NCBI RefSeq assembly: GCF_010548305.1 | Contig: NZ_JAAGLV010000010.1 | Location: 124,001 to 188,000, forward strand | Direction: 5' to 3' | Length of the DNA stretch: 64,000 nucleotides | From: Streptomyces sp. SID13031 | GTDB lineage: Bacteria > Actinomycetota > Actinomycetes > Propionibacteriales > Kribbellaceae | Shown here: piece after piece, positions 9,152-17,558 of the stretch | How the letters are laid out: every line of letters starts with the position of its first letter | Position numbering within the stretch: the first letter of the stretch is position 1 | Program-made: the position numbers and the translations under genes | Notes under the pieces: generated by a model | The model's input: the letters and a program-made list of their open reading frames with translations, nothing else | Told to the model about the DNA's origin: nothing | Databases searched by the model: none

Positions 9152-9180
9152 TTGACGTGTCAGGGATCCGGAACTAGGTT
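9152..9180 (+). promoter_or_regulatory. Sigma-70-like promoter of the SGNH-P450-hydrolase-hmo-hpgT operon
   Basis: TTGACG at 9152-9157 and TAGGTT at 9175-9180 are separated by exactly 17 bases, a near-ideal housekeeping-type promoter. Transcription would start near 9187, about 60 bases before the ATG at 9249, which is preceded by a run of G (GGGGGG) as ribosome site. It lies in the 194-bp divergent region between the minus- and plus-strand operons. Confidence 0.55.
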
Positions 9181-9248
9181 TTCGACACCGTCACTCGCGC
9201 AGGGGTATTTCTTGCCCGCCGCGCGTCAACCCATTGGGGGGTTGTTCC

Positions 9249-10544
9249 ATGCGCATTCCCAGTACCGTCAGATCGGCCGCACTAGCGGCCGTCGTCTCCC
9301 TGGCCGGCTCGGCCCTGGTCTTCACCGGCTCGTCGGCCCAGACGGCCGACAAGTCCGGCGGCCGGGACGAGTGGGTGGGCAGTTGGTCCACCGGCATCGT
9401 CAAGCCGGAGTCGGCCGGGTTCACGGCCACCGGCCTCAACAACCAGAGCGCTCGCTACGTGGTCCGGCCGTCCGTGGGGGGCGACAAGATCCGGATCCGG
9501 TTCACCAACATCTACGGCGACCGGCCGGTGCAGATCGGTGCGGCCACCGTGGCGAAGGGTGACACCAGTACGCCGGTGCAGTCCGACATCGACGTCGCGT
9601 CCAAGCGCTCGCTGACCTTCAACGGCGGCTCGCCGACCGCGGTGATGAACAAGGGCGCCGAGCTGCTCAGCGACCCGATCAACCTCGAGGTGCCGGACCT
9701 GAGCACGCTGGTGATCAGCGTCTTCTATCCGACCGCGACCGGCCCGACCAGCTGGCACGCGTCGTCCAACCAGCAGAACTTCTTCGGTCCGGGTGACCTG
9801 ACAGGAGCTGCGGACGGTACGCCGTACATCACTACGCGTGCGTGCTGCTGGACGTTCCTGTCCGGTGTCGACGTGGTGACCGACAAGCCCTCGGGCTCGA
9901 TCGTCGTGCTCGGCGACTCGATCGCCGACGGCCTGCTCAGCACGGCGAACGCCAACAACCGCTGGCCCGACCAGCTCGCCGAGCGGCTGGTCGCCGAGCG
10001 CGGGAAGAAGGCACCCGGCGTCCTGAACGTCGGCGAAGCCGGCAACCGGCTGCTGCAGGACAGCAGCGGTCTCATCCTCGGTGGCCCGAGTGGCACCGAG
10101 CAGCTCGGGCTGAACGCGCTGGCCCGGCTGAACGAGGACGTCTACGCGCAGACCGACGTACGCACCGTGATCACGCACCTCGGGGTGAACGACATCTGGA
10201 TGAACGGCGCCGGCGCCGACGAGATCATCGCCGCGCTGAAGCAGATCAACAGCCAGCTGCTGGAGAAGAACATCGGCAGCATCGGCGCCACCATCACGCC
10301 GTACGCCGGCTTCACCACGCCGGGCGGCTGGACGCCGGAGAAGGAAGCGACCCGGGTCGCAGTGAACACGTGGCTGCGCACGCAGGACGAGTTCGACGGC
10401 ATCATCGACTTCGACAAGGCCGTCCGGGACCCTGCCTCGCCGGACAAGCTGCTGGCGGCGTACGACGGTGGCGACCACATCCACATGAGCGACGCCGGCT
10501 ACCAGGCGATGGCCAACTCGATCCCGTTGAAGCTGGTCCGGTGA
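9249..10544 (+). CDS. Secreted SGNH/GDSL-family esterase
   Basis: A 431-residue exported protein with an N-terminal signal peptide (basic start MRIPSTVR, hydrophobic stretch to about residue 25, Ala-rich cleavage region). An N-terminal domain of about 190 residues is followed by the hydrolase domain: IVVLGDSIADGL (Ser nucleophile), HLGVNDIW (Asn) and GDHIHMSDAGY (Asp/His). The family removes acyl groups from glycans or small molecules. It opens the plus-strand operon, 4 bases before the P450 start, so extracellular processing of the cluster product is possible (inference). It could instead be a polysaccharide esterase swept into the operon. Confidence 0.82.
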   Translation: MRIPSTVRSAALAAVVSLAGSALVFTGSSAQTADKSGGRDEWVGSWSTGIVKPESAGFTATGLNNQSARYVVRPSVGGDKIRIRFTNIYGDRPVQIGAATVAKGDTSTPVQSDIDVASKRSLTFNGGSPTAVMNKGAELLSDPINLEVPDLSTLVISVFYPTATGPTSWHASSNQQNFFGPGDLTGAADGTPYITTRACCWTFLSGVDVVTDKPSGSIVVLGDSIADGLLSTANANNRWPDQLAERLVAERGKKAPGVLNVGEAGNRLLQDSSGLILGGPSGTEQLGLNALARLNEDVYAQTDVRTVITHLGVNDIWMNGAGADEIIAALKQINSQLLEKNIGSIGATITPYAGFTTPGGWTPEKEATRVAVNTWLRTQDEFDGIIDFDKAVRDPASPDKLLAAYDGGDHIHMSDAGYQAMANSIPLKLVR

Positions 10545-10548
10545 GTTG

Positions 10549-11766
10549 ATGACCACCGCCGCCGATCAAGTGCTCAAGGGACTCTTCAGCGAAGCCGGTC
10601 TGGACGATCCGTACCGGTACTACGCCGAACTCCACAAGCTGGGCCCCGTCAGTCTTCTCGAAGGCGGAGCCGGATATGCGGCGGTGGTCACCGGTTACGA
10701 GGCAGCCGATCAGCTGCTGCGGGACCCGCGGTTCCTCGTTGCCGACGACGTGTTCAGCGACGAGCTCAGCGGTCCCGAGTGGCGGGAGCACCCGCTGCTG
10801 ACGGTGCTCAACAACTCGATGATGTACAGCAACGGTCCCCGGCACACGCAGGCCAGACGCCTGTTCCAGCAGGTGTTCACGCCCCGCCGGGTGGCCGAGC
10901 TGGAACCGGCGGTCGGCCGGCTGGTCGACGGTCTGATGGACCAGCTGGCCGAGCGGCTGGCTGTCGACGGGGAGGCGGACTTCATGTCGGAGTTCGCCTA
11001 TCCGTTGCCGAGCAGCGTGGTCGCCGCGCTGCTCGGCATCCCGCAGGCCGACCTGACGTGGTTCCGGCCCCGGGTCGAACGGATCAACGATTTTCTCGAT
11101 GTGGTCGGCAAGACCGACGAGGTGCTGGCGGCCGCCGACCAGGCGACGCGTGAGCTGTCCGAGTACTACCGAACGCTGATCGCCGAGCGCCGCAAGGCGC
11201 CGAGCGACGACCTGATCAGCCAGCTGGTCGAGGCGGTCGACGCGGGCCTGCACGAGGTGTCGGACGACGACCTGATCTGCAATCTGCTGGTGCTCTTCAA
11301 CGCCAGCTTCGTGACGACGATCCACCTGATCGGCAACGGGATGTGGATGCTCCTCGACCAGCCCGAGCTACGGACGGCCGCCGCGACGCCCGCCTTCGTC
11401 GAGGAGGTACTGCGGTACGAGGCGCCGGTGCAGTTCGTTGCGCGCTGGTCCGAGGTCGAGGCCTCCTTGGCGGGCACGGTCATTCCGCCCAAGGAGATCG
11501 TGCTGGTGGTGCTCGGCGCGGCCAATCGGGACTCGGAGCGCTACCCCGACCCCGACGCCTTCGACGCCCGCCGGGTCGACGTCAAGCCGCTGAGCTTCGG
11601 GGCCGGGCCGCACTACTGTCTCGGTGCGGCGCTGGCCCGGGCGGAGGCGCGGATCGCCTTTCCCCGGTTGCTGGAGCGGTTCCCCTCGTTGCGGTCCGCC
11701 CGCCCGCCGGTGCGGAACCCGCAGCAGTTCCTGCGCGGGTACAAGTCGATGCCGGTGGCAACATGA
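10549..11766 (+). CDS. Cytochrome P450, paralogue of the enzyme at 4121
   Basis: A 405-residue P450 beginning at ATG 10549 with GGTGAG just upstream; a TTG immediately before it is less likely. It has EEVLR as the K-helix ExxR, ANRDSERYPDPDAFDARR as the meander and FGAGPHYCLG with heme-ligand Cys357. The I-helix is NASFVTT (251-257): the conserved acid is Val255, with Thr256 kept. Both P450s in the cluster share the NASF start of this helix and the flanking LLVLFNAS/TTIHL context, so they derive from one duplication. Probably a tailoring oxidase; the altered acid position may change oxygen activation or reflect oxidation of a substrate that supplies its own proton relay. Confidence 0.88.
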   Translation: MTTAADQVLKGLFSEAGLDDPYRYYAELHKLGPVSLLEGGAGYAAVVTGYEAADQLLRDPRFLVADDVFSDELSGPEWREHPLLTVLNNSMMYSNGPRHTQARRLFQQVFTPRRVAELEPAVGRLVDGLMDQLAERLAVDGEADFMSEFAYPLPSSVVAALLGIPQADLTWFRPRVERINDFLDVVGKTDEVLAAADQATRELSEYYRTLIAERRKAPSDDLISQLVEAVDAGLHEVSDDDLICNLLVLFNASFVTTIHLIGNGMWMLLDQPELRTAAATPAFVEEVLRYEAPVQFVARWSEVEASLAGTVIPPKEIVLVVLGAANRDSERYPDPDAFDARRVDVKPLSFGAGPHYCLGAALARAEARIAFPRLLERFPSLRSARPPVRNPQQFLRGYKSMPVAT

Positions 11767-11808
11767 CCGCCGGTGAGATCCCCGCCCGTTGATGTGAGAG
11801 GTCTTTCC

Positions 11809-12738
11809 ATGCCATTGGATCCGCAGGTCGAGGAGTTGCGCGCGAAGCGCGAAGCGGACAACGTGCCGCAGCTCTACACCCAGACGCTGGCCGAGGCTCG
11901 CGCCGCCGATCTCGCCTCCATCCAGGCGGGCGGCGGCGACGTCGACCCCGTCCATCACGTCCGGGATCTGGTGATGGAGGAGTCCGGTCTGGTGCTGCGG
12001 ATCTATCGCCCGGCGGGAGACGGGCCGCTGCCGACCCTGGTCTACTTCTTCGGCGGCGGCTGGACGCTCGGCAGCATCGAGACGGGTGACGGAGTCTGCC
12101 GGCGGCTGGCCAACCTCGTACCGTGCCAGGTGATCGCCGTCGGGTATCGACTGGCGCCCGAGAACCCCTTCCCCGCCGCGGTGCACGACTGCCATCGCGC
12201 CACCCAGTGGATCGCCGCTCACGCGGTGGAGCTCGGGGTCGATGTTGCTCGCCTGGCAGTCGGCGGAGACAGTGCCGGAGGCAACCTTGCGGCCGCAACA
12301 ACCTTGCTGGCGAGGGAATCCGGGCCTTCTCTGGCAGCACAGCTACTGATCTACCCGAACACCTTGTACGGCTCGGACACCGCCTCGATGCGAGCCGGCG
12401 ACGACCCGTTCCTCTTCAATCGAACGTCAGTGAACTGGTACTGGAAGCACTACCTCCCCAACGACGCTGACGGCACCAACCCGCTGGCGTCTCCACTCCT
12501 GGCGGCATCTCACGCCGGCCTGCCGCCTGCCCTCGTCATCACCGCCGAGTTCGACCCCCTGCGCGATGAGGGTGAGTACTACGCCGAGAAGCTGTACGCC
12601 GCCGGTGTCCCCACCGAACTGACCAGATACGACGGCATGGTCCATGGTTTCTACACCATGTCCGGCGTCCTGGACGCCGCCCGCAAGGCTCTCACCGACT
12701 CAGCCGCCTGGCTCCGCCAAACTTTCGCCGATGCCTGA
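11809..12738 (+). CDS. Alpha/beta hydrolase of the hormone-sensitive lipase (HSL) family
   Basis: A 309-residue cytoplasmic esterase; ATG 11809 is preceded by GAGAGG at good spacing. It has the nucleophile elbow GGDSAGG, a C-terminal Asp in TAEFDPLRDEG and His in YDGMVHGFY. The oxyanion motif, normally HGGG(W/F), reads FGGGW here (YFFGGGWTLG), so its first His is Phe. Family members hydrolyse short-chain esters or amides. It overlaps hmo by 8 bases and lies between a P450 and the Hmo/HpgT pair, which points to a role in the cluster, perhaps releasing or trimming an intermediate. Confidence 0.82.
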   Translation: MPLDPQVEELRAKREADNVPQLYTQTLAEARAADLASIQAGGGDVDPVHHVRDLVMEESGLVLRIYRPAGDGPLPTLVYFFGGGWTLGSIETGDGVCRRLANLVPCQVIAVGYRLAPENPFPAAVHDCHRATQWIAAHAVELGVDVARLAVGGDSAGGNLAAATTLLARESGPSLAAQLLIYPNTLYGSDTASMRAGDDPFLFNRTSVNWYWKHYLPNDADGTNPLASPLLAASHAGLPPALVITAEFDPLRDEGEYYAEKLYAAGVPTELTRYDGMVHGFYTMSGVLDAARKALTDSAAWLRQTFADA

Positions 12739-13816
12739 CCCGCAGGTCCCATCGCCCGCGGCCGTAAGCGTGGCCGATTTCGAGGGGCTGGCAGCCCGGG
12801 TTCTGCCTGCTGCCACTCGCGAGTTTGTTGCTGGGGGAAGTGGCAGCGAGACGACTCTTCGGCTCAACCGAGCCGCTCTCGACTCGGTGACCCTCGTGCC
12901 GCGGGTGCTTGCGGGGGTTGAGGCTGCCGACCCGGCTTGCCGGTTGGTTGGGGCGGCGGCGGGGATGCCTGTGGTGGTTGCGCCGATGGCTTATCAGCGG
13001 CTGGTACATCCTGACGGAGAGTTGGCGCTGGCGCGGGCTGCTGCCGCGGCGGGGGTTCCGTATGTGATCAGCACGTTGAGCAGCTATCCGTTGGAGGAGA
13101 TCGCGAAGGTAGCGCCTTCGTGGTTCCAGTTGTACTGGTTGCGGGACCGGGCGATGATCGAGTCGCTCGTCGACCGGGCCGAGGAGTCCGGCTGCGGCGC
13201 GTTGATGGTGACGGTGGATGTTCCCGTCATGGGTCGCCGATTGCGCGACGTGCGGAACGCCTTCGCGCTGCCGCCCGACGTGGGTGCGGCCAACCTCGTC
13301 GGCGCTCGCACCGAGGCGCATACCGGCGTGCCGGGGTTGTCGGCCGTCGCCGCCCACACCGCCTCTGCCTTCGAGCCCGCTGTCTCCTGGCGCGATCTCG
13401 AGTGGTTGAAGTCGAGGACCGATCTTCCCCTGCTGGTGAAGGGAGTTCTCGACCCGCGCGATGCCGTCAAGGCCGTCCAGATCGGTGCCGATGGCATCGT
13501 CGTGTCCAACCATGGCGGTCGGCAACTGGACGGAGCCGTTGCGTCGATCAACGCCTTGCCCCCGATCGTGGATGCCGTGGGCAAGGAATGTTCAGTACTA
13601 CTCGACAGCGGGATCCGGAGTGGTACCGACGTCCTGCGGGCGCTCGCGCTCGGCGCATCCGCAGTACTGGTCGGCCGGCCGTTGCTCTGGGCCCTTGCTG
13701 TCGATGCCTGTGGCAACGCATTCGACCTGCTGCGCAGAGAACTGGCCGACGCGATGCTGCTGGCCGGCTGCGCGAACGTCGCCGCCGTCGCGCGGCTCAC
13801 CACCGGGAGGGCCTGA
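12731..13816 (+). CDS. hmo: FMN-dependent alpha-hydroxy acid oxidase, probable 4-hydroxymandelate oxidase
   Basis: A 361-residue TIM-barrel flavoenzyme; ATG 12731 lies inside the end of the hydrolase gene. The FMN-binding and catalytic motif SNHGGRQLDG carries His261 and Arg264; other family segments are VVVAPMAYQRL, WFQLYWLRDR, MVTVDVPVMGRRLRD and LGASAVLVGRPLLWAL. The MAYQRL and VPVMGRRLRDVRNAF segments match, from memory, Hmo of glycopeptide clusters better than lactate or glycolate oxidases. Hmo oxidises 4-hydroxymandelate to 4-hydroxybenzoylformate, the substrate of HpgT, which is the next gene (stop and start share one base). A plain mandelate oxidase is the main alternative. Confidence 0.82.
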   Translation: MPDPQVPSPAAVSVADFEGLAARVLPAATREFVAGGSGSETTLRLNRAALDSVTLVPRVLAGVEAADPACRLVGAAAGMPVVVAPMAYQRLVHPDGELALARAAAAAGVPYVISTLSSYPLEEIAKVAPSWFQLYWLRDRAMIESLVDRAEESGCGALMVTVDVPVMGRRLRDVRNAFALPPDVGAANLVGARTEAHTGVPGLSAVAAHTASAFEPAVSWRDLEWLKSRTDLPLLVKGVLDPRDAVKAVQIGADGIVVSNHGGRQLDGAVASINALPPIVDAVGKECSVLLDSGIRSGTDVLRALALGASAVLVGRPLLWALAVDACGNAFDLLRRELADAMLLAGCANVAAVARLTTGRA

Positions 13817-15099
13817 TGGCCGATCTGGACGTCACCGACCTGCACGGTTCGCTCACCGACCGCGCGCTGAACTCGATGAACTTCCTCAACGAGATCGCCG
13901 GCCACTACCCCGACGCGATCTCGCTCGCGGCCGGCCGGCCGTACGAGGAGTTCTACGCGCTCGAGGATCTGCACTCCTACCTCGACACGTTCAGCCAGTA
14001 TCTGCGCGACGAGCTCGGCTACGACGAGGCGGGCGTCCGGCGGGCGATCTTCCAGTACGGCCGGACCAAGGGCATCATCCACCCGCTGGTCGCCCGCAAC
14101 CTCGCCGCCGACGAGGGGATCACGGTCGACCCCGACGCGATCGTCGTGACGGTCGGCTGCCAGGAAGCGATGGTCCTGGTACTCCGCGCGCTCCGCGCGA
14201 GCCCGGCCGACGTCTTGCTCGCGATCTCCCCGGCCTACGTCGGAATCACCGGCGCCGCCCGACTCGTCGACCTCCCGGTACTGCCTGTTGCCGGGGGCAA
14301 CTGTGGGGTCGACCTCGACGATCTCGTTGCCGTCGTCAAGCGTGCCCGAGCCGACGGTCTCCGTCCCCGGGGTTGCTACGTGATGCCTGACTTCGCCAAC
14401 CCCTCTGGCCTCAGCCTCGACCTGGAGACGAGGCAACGGTTGCTGGAGATCGCAATGCAGGAAGACCTGTTGCTGCTCGAAGACAACCCCTATGGGCTCT
14501 TCCCCGCCGCTGGCGTCGACCGCGTACCGACCCTGAAGGCCTTGGACACCGACCGCCGAGTGATCTACCTCGGCTCCTTCGCCAAGACAGCGCTACCGGG
14601 CGCCCGAGTCGGCTACTTGGTGGCCGACCAGACCGTCGCCGCCCCGGACGGGACGGTCGGCCTGCTCGCTGACGAACTCTCCAAGATCAAGAGCATGCTG
14701 ACGGTCAACACCTCCGCCGTCGCCCAGGCGGTGATCGGCGGCAAACTCCTCCAGAACGACTGCAGCCTGGTCACCGCCACCCAGCGCGAACGCACCATCT
14801 ACGCCGCCAACCTCCGCGCCATCACCGACGGCCTGGCCGCCCGCTTCCCCACCGGCGAAGTCACCTGGACCGTTCCCTCCGGCGGCTTCTTCATCGTCGT
14901 AACGGTGCCGTTCCCGGTCACCGACGCGCTGCTGCAGAAGTCCGCCCGCGACTACGGCGTCCTCTGGACCCCGATGAGCCACTTCTATGACGGCGACGCC
15001 CCGACCAACTCCCTCCGCCTCTCCTGCAGTTCCGTCACAGCCCTCCAGATCGACACCGCCCTCGACCGCCTCGCAGCCCTGATCAACGACCACCTCTAG
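13816..15099 (+). CDS. hpgT: PLP-dependent aminotransferase, probable 4-hydroxyphenylglycine transaminase
   Basis: A 427-residue fold-type I aminotransferase (MocR/KAT-like class I/II). The N-terminal LNSMNFLNEIAGHYPDAISL, IFQYGRTKG and the core VTVGCQEAMVLVLRAL are, as I recall them, characteristic of HpgT. Lys257 in SFAKTALPGARVGYL is the PLP Schiff-base lysine, preceded by LLLEDNPYG. HpgT moves an amino group, usually from tyrosine, to 4-hydroxybenzoylformate to give 4-hydroxyphenylglycine. It is coupled directly to hmo (TGATG junction). The usual first enzyme, hydroxymandelate synthase (HmaS), is not in this window. Specificity for phenylglycine or 3,5-dihydroxyphenylglycine is possible. 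Confidence 0.82.
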   Translation: MADLDVTDLHGSLTDRALNSMNFLNEIAGHYPDAISLAAGRPYEEFYALEDLHSYLDTFSQYLRDELGYDEAGVRRAIFQYGRTKGIIHPLVARNLAADEGITVDPDAIVVTVGCQEAMVLVLRALRASPADVLLAISPAYVGITGAARLVDLPVLPVAGGNCGVDLDDLVAVVKRARADGLRPRGCYVMPDFANPSGLSLDLETRQRLLEIAMQEDLLLLEDNPYGLFPAAGVDRVPTLKALDTDRRVIYLGSFAKTALPGARVGYLVADQTVAAPDGTVGLLADELSKIKSMLTVNTSAVAQAVIGGKLLQNDCSLVTATQRERTIYAANLRAITDGLAARFPTGEVTWTVPSGGFFIVVTVPFPVTDALLQKSARDYGVLWTPMSHFYDGDAPTNSLRLSCSSVTALQIDTALDRLAALINDHL

Positions 15100-15158
15100 A
15101 AACTGGTCCTCTTGCCGCTGCATGAACTGGATCTGTAGAGCAGACCGGTCAGTTTCTA
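15097..15158. promoter_or_regulatory. 9-bp inverted repeat between hpgT and the third MFS gene
   Basis: TAGAAACTG (15097-15105, including the hpgT stop) is repeated in reverse complement as CAGTTTCTA (15150-15158), just before the MFS ATG. A GACCGGTC palindrome adjoins the right arm at 15143-15150. It may be an operator or a transcript hairpin that separates the exporter from the operon. Confidence 0.3.
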
Positions 15159-15168
15159 CGGTGGTCGC

Positions 15169-16365
15169 ATGACCGACATCGCCTGCGAGCTCCCGACCAC
15201 GCCGAACGACCTCGCTGTCGAGCGGCTGGTGACGCCGGCGTTCGGGCGGTTGCTGGTGATGGTGTTCGGGTCGGGGCTGAGCATGTACTTGCTGACCTCG
15301 GTGGTGCCGCTCTATCTGGCGGCAAGCGGATCCGGTGGGATCGGCGCGGGACTGTCCACCGGCGCGATGATGCTGTCTGCCGTCGCGGTGGAGCTGCTCG
15401 TCCCGCGGATGCTCAGGCGATTCGGGTACTTCGGGACGCTCGGGCTGGGCCTCGTTCTGCTGGGAGCGCCGTCGGTCGCGCTGGTGTTCACCTCGGCACT
15501 CCCGCTCGTGCTCGCGGTGTGTGTCGTCCGCGGCGCCGGGCTGGCGATCATGGTCGTCGGCGCGGTGGCGCTGGTCGCCGAGATCACGCCGGCTCACCGT
15601 CGCGGCGAGGGGTTGGGGATCTACGGCGTCGTGGTCGGTCTGCCCGCCGCGATCGGGCTTCCGCTGGGCGTCTACCTCACCACCGTGGTCGGGTACGACG
15701 CGCTCTTCGTCCTCGCCGCGATCGCCTCGCTGGCGGGTCTCGCGATGCTGCCGGGCTTGCCACGTCGTAGTACCGGCCTGGAAGAGCAACACGTGAAGGT
15801 GCTGGGCGGCCTGCGGGGGAGCGGCCTGCTGATGCCGACCTTCGTCTTCGCAGCCGTGACTGTTGCCGCCGGCATCAGTGTGACCTTCCTGCCGCTGGGA
15901 TCGGCCAACCACCTCGTGGTCACTATGGCGCTGCTGATCCAAGCGACCACGGCGCCGCTCGCCCGGTGGCTGGCCGGACGGGTCGGGGACCGCGTCGGAC
16001 CGGCGAAGTTGCTCGCGCCCGCCGTCTTGCTGGCTGCGCTCGGAGCCGGCTCGCTCGTCTTCATCGGCAGCCCGGTAGCCGTCATCCTCGGCGCCGCACT
16101 TTTCGGCCTAGGCTTCGGCGCCGCGCAGAATCTGACGCTGGCGATCATGTACGACCGCTCGCCCGAGTTGCGCTATGGCCAGGTCAGCGCGCTCTGGAAT
16201 CTCGCCTACGACGGCGGCTGGGGTATCGGCGCGATCACTTTCGGTTTCGTCGTCGCCGGCACCGGCTACCCGATCGCGTTCGCACTCACCGCCGGAATCG
16301 TGCTGGCCGCTGTGATCCCTGCTACCGGGGTGGTTGAAGCGGTGGTTGAACAGTTCGATCGTTGA
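15169..16365 (+). CDS. MFS transporter, not closely related to the other two
   Basis: A 398-residue protein with 12 predicted hydrophobic segments and the short N-terminal cytoplasmic tail of drug-efflux MFS proteins. AEITPAHRRGEGLGIYG after helix 4 resembles the loop seen in many multidrug exporters, and ARWLAGRVGDRVGPAKLL follows the central loop. It lacks the TGSPAKMG sequence shared by the two cluster paralogues. It starts 69 bases after hpgT with GGTGG as a weak ribosome site. It is either the last gene of the cluster or an independent efflux pump; substrate unknown. Confidence 0.78.
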   Translation: MTDIACELPTTPNDLAVERLVTPAFGRLLVMVFGSGLSMYLLTSVVPLYLAASGSGGIGAGLSTGAMMLSAVAVELLVPRMLRRFGYFGTLGLGLVLLGAPSVALVFTSALPLVLAVCVVRGAGLAIMVVGAVALVAEITPAHRRGEGLGIYGVVVGLPAAIGLPLGVYLTTVVGYDALFVLAAIASLAGLAMLPGLPRRSTGLEEQHVKVLGGLRGSGLLMPTFVFAAVTVAAGISVTFLPLGSANHLVVTMALLIQATTAPLARWLAGRVGDRVGPAKLLAPAVLLAALGAGSLVFIGSPVAVILGAALFGLGFGAAQNLTLAIMYDRSPELRYGQVSALWNLAYDGGWGIGAITFGFVVAGTGYPIAFALTAGIVLAAVIPATGVVEAVVEQFDR

Positions 16366-16447
16366 CACTTCGCCGCGCTACAGTCTGCTCGATTCTCGGC
16401 CGGTCTAGACAAGATCGGCGTTTCTGCCCTGGAGGGGGACTCCTTAA

Positions 16448-17410
16448 ATGAAACTGCAGCGCCTCGCGCTCGCGCTGGCGGGGGCCGGCCTGTTCGCCGT
16501 CACCGCCGTCTCCGGCTCGGCCGTCGCGGCCGGTTCGGCCGACCCCAAGCCGTCCGTGAAGACCAAGGTCGCCCAGGCGAAGCAGGGAGCCTCGGTGAAG
16601 TCCGCCGCGGCCGCCGAATGCGCCAGCTGGGTCGGCTGGGTGAGGGCCGACGGCTCCGTCACGGCATCCGACATCTCGCCGGCCAAGCCGCCGGCGTCCG
16701 ACCCGTGGGAGAACTTCCAGTTCGTCGGTGTCCGGGCCTCCGGCACCTTCTACCTGAACGAGAACGCCGCCCAAACGCAGCTGTACTACTACGGTCTGTT
16801 CCTGCAGGGTGGCAACCTGTACCGGCACACGACCACGATCAACATGAACACCAACGTCCACACGCCGGTGGCGACGAAGGTCGGGTCCGGCTGGACCAGC
16901 TTCAAGACCATCGCGACGTCGAACTACACCTTGATGAAGCCGCGGCACAGCTACCTGTACGGCCTGAACGCCAACGGCAGCCTGTACCGCTACTCGCAGG
17001 TCGGCACCGCGTTCAAGTCGCTCGGCTCGTTCGCCGGTTTCAAGTCGTTCAAGGCGATGACCGTGGTCAGCGAGACGGCGACCTACGACACGCTCCTGAT
17101 GACGACGAAGGCCGGTGCGCTCTACACCGTCCGGATCCCGGTCACCGCCACGGCCAAGCCGGTTCTCAAGCTCGTCCGTAGCACCGGTTTCGCGGCGTAC
17201 GAGGGCCTGACGGCCCACGGCTGTGGCGTCAAGGGCGGTTCGCTGATCGTCGGCGTCGACCACGACACCGACTCCGGCGACCAGTACGCGTTCAGCAAGT
17301 TCAACGGCGCGGCCACCGCCATGACGGCCTACGGCAAGATCCCGCAGGTCTTCGACGGCACCGCCACCGCACCCTTCACCACCTACTGGCACCAGCTCGT
17401 CGGCGAGTAA
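16448..17410 (+). CDS. Secreted protein of unknown function, possible beta-propeller
   Basis: A 320-residue exported protein: basic start MKLQRL, hydrophobic core, then an Ala-rich cleavage region near residue 28. GGAGGGGGA lies before the ATG. The mature part contains recurring aromatic blocks such as LYYYGLFLQGGNLYRHT, SYLYGLNANGSLYRYS and ALYTVRIPV, spaced about 45-50 residues apart. This resembles tachylectin-like propeller blades (inference). Two Cys (in AAECASW and AHGCGV) may pair. No catalytic motif was seen. It is flanked downstream by two strong hairpins and appears monocistronic. Confidence 0.65.
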   Translation: MKLQRLALALAGAGLFAVTAVSGSAVAAGSADPKPSVKTKVAQAKQGASVKSAAAAECASWVGWVRADGSVTASDISPAKPPASDPWENFQFVGVRASGTFYLNENAAQTQLYYYGLFLQGGNLYRHTTTINMNTNVHTPVATKVGSGWTSFKTIATSNYTLMKPRHSYLYGLNANGSLYRYSQVGTAFKSLGSFAGFKSFKAMTVVSETATYDTLLMTTKAGALYTVRIPVTATAKPVLKLVRSTGFAAYEGLTAHGCGVKGGSLIVGVDHDTDSGDQYAFSKFNGAATAMTAYGKIPQVFDGTATAPFTTYWHQLVGE

Positions 17411-17431
17411 CCCCCCCGAACCACCAGTACC

Positions 17432-17463
17432 ACCGGGGACGCCGCACTCGCGGCGCCCCCGGT
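17432..17463 (+). terminator. Strong hairpin terminator after the secreted-protein gene
   Basis: ACCGGGGACGCCGC and GCGGCGCCCCCGGT form a 14-bp stem with one mismatch and the loop ACTC, 21 bases past the stop. Confidence 0.75.
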
Positions 17464-17473
17464 TGAGGACCTT

Positions 17474-17522
17474 GTGCACCACGTGAGCGTTTCGGCGGCC
17501 TCGAAGTACTCACGTGGTGCAC
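17474..17522. terminator. 14-bp perfect inverted repeat, probable bidirectional terminator
   Basis: GTGCACCACGTGAG (17474-17487) and CTCACGTGGTGCAC (17509-17522) are exact reverse complements with 21 bases between. The repeat lies between the convergent secreted-protein gene and coaA and probably stops transcription from both sides. The arms contain CACGTG, so protein binding is possible too. Confidence 0.65.
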
Positions 17523-17558
17523 GAAGTCGTGCGGGTGGCCGGGGCTAGGGCCGGTGGG

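Noticed and set aside
16362-16384. TTGACA and TACAGT before the secreted-protein gene as a promoter
   Set aside because: Spacing of 11 bases is too short for a standard promoter.
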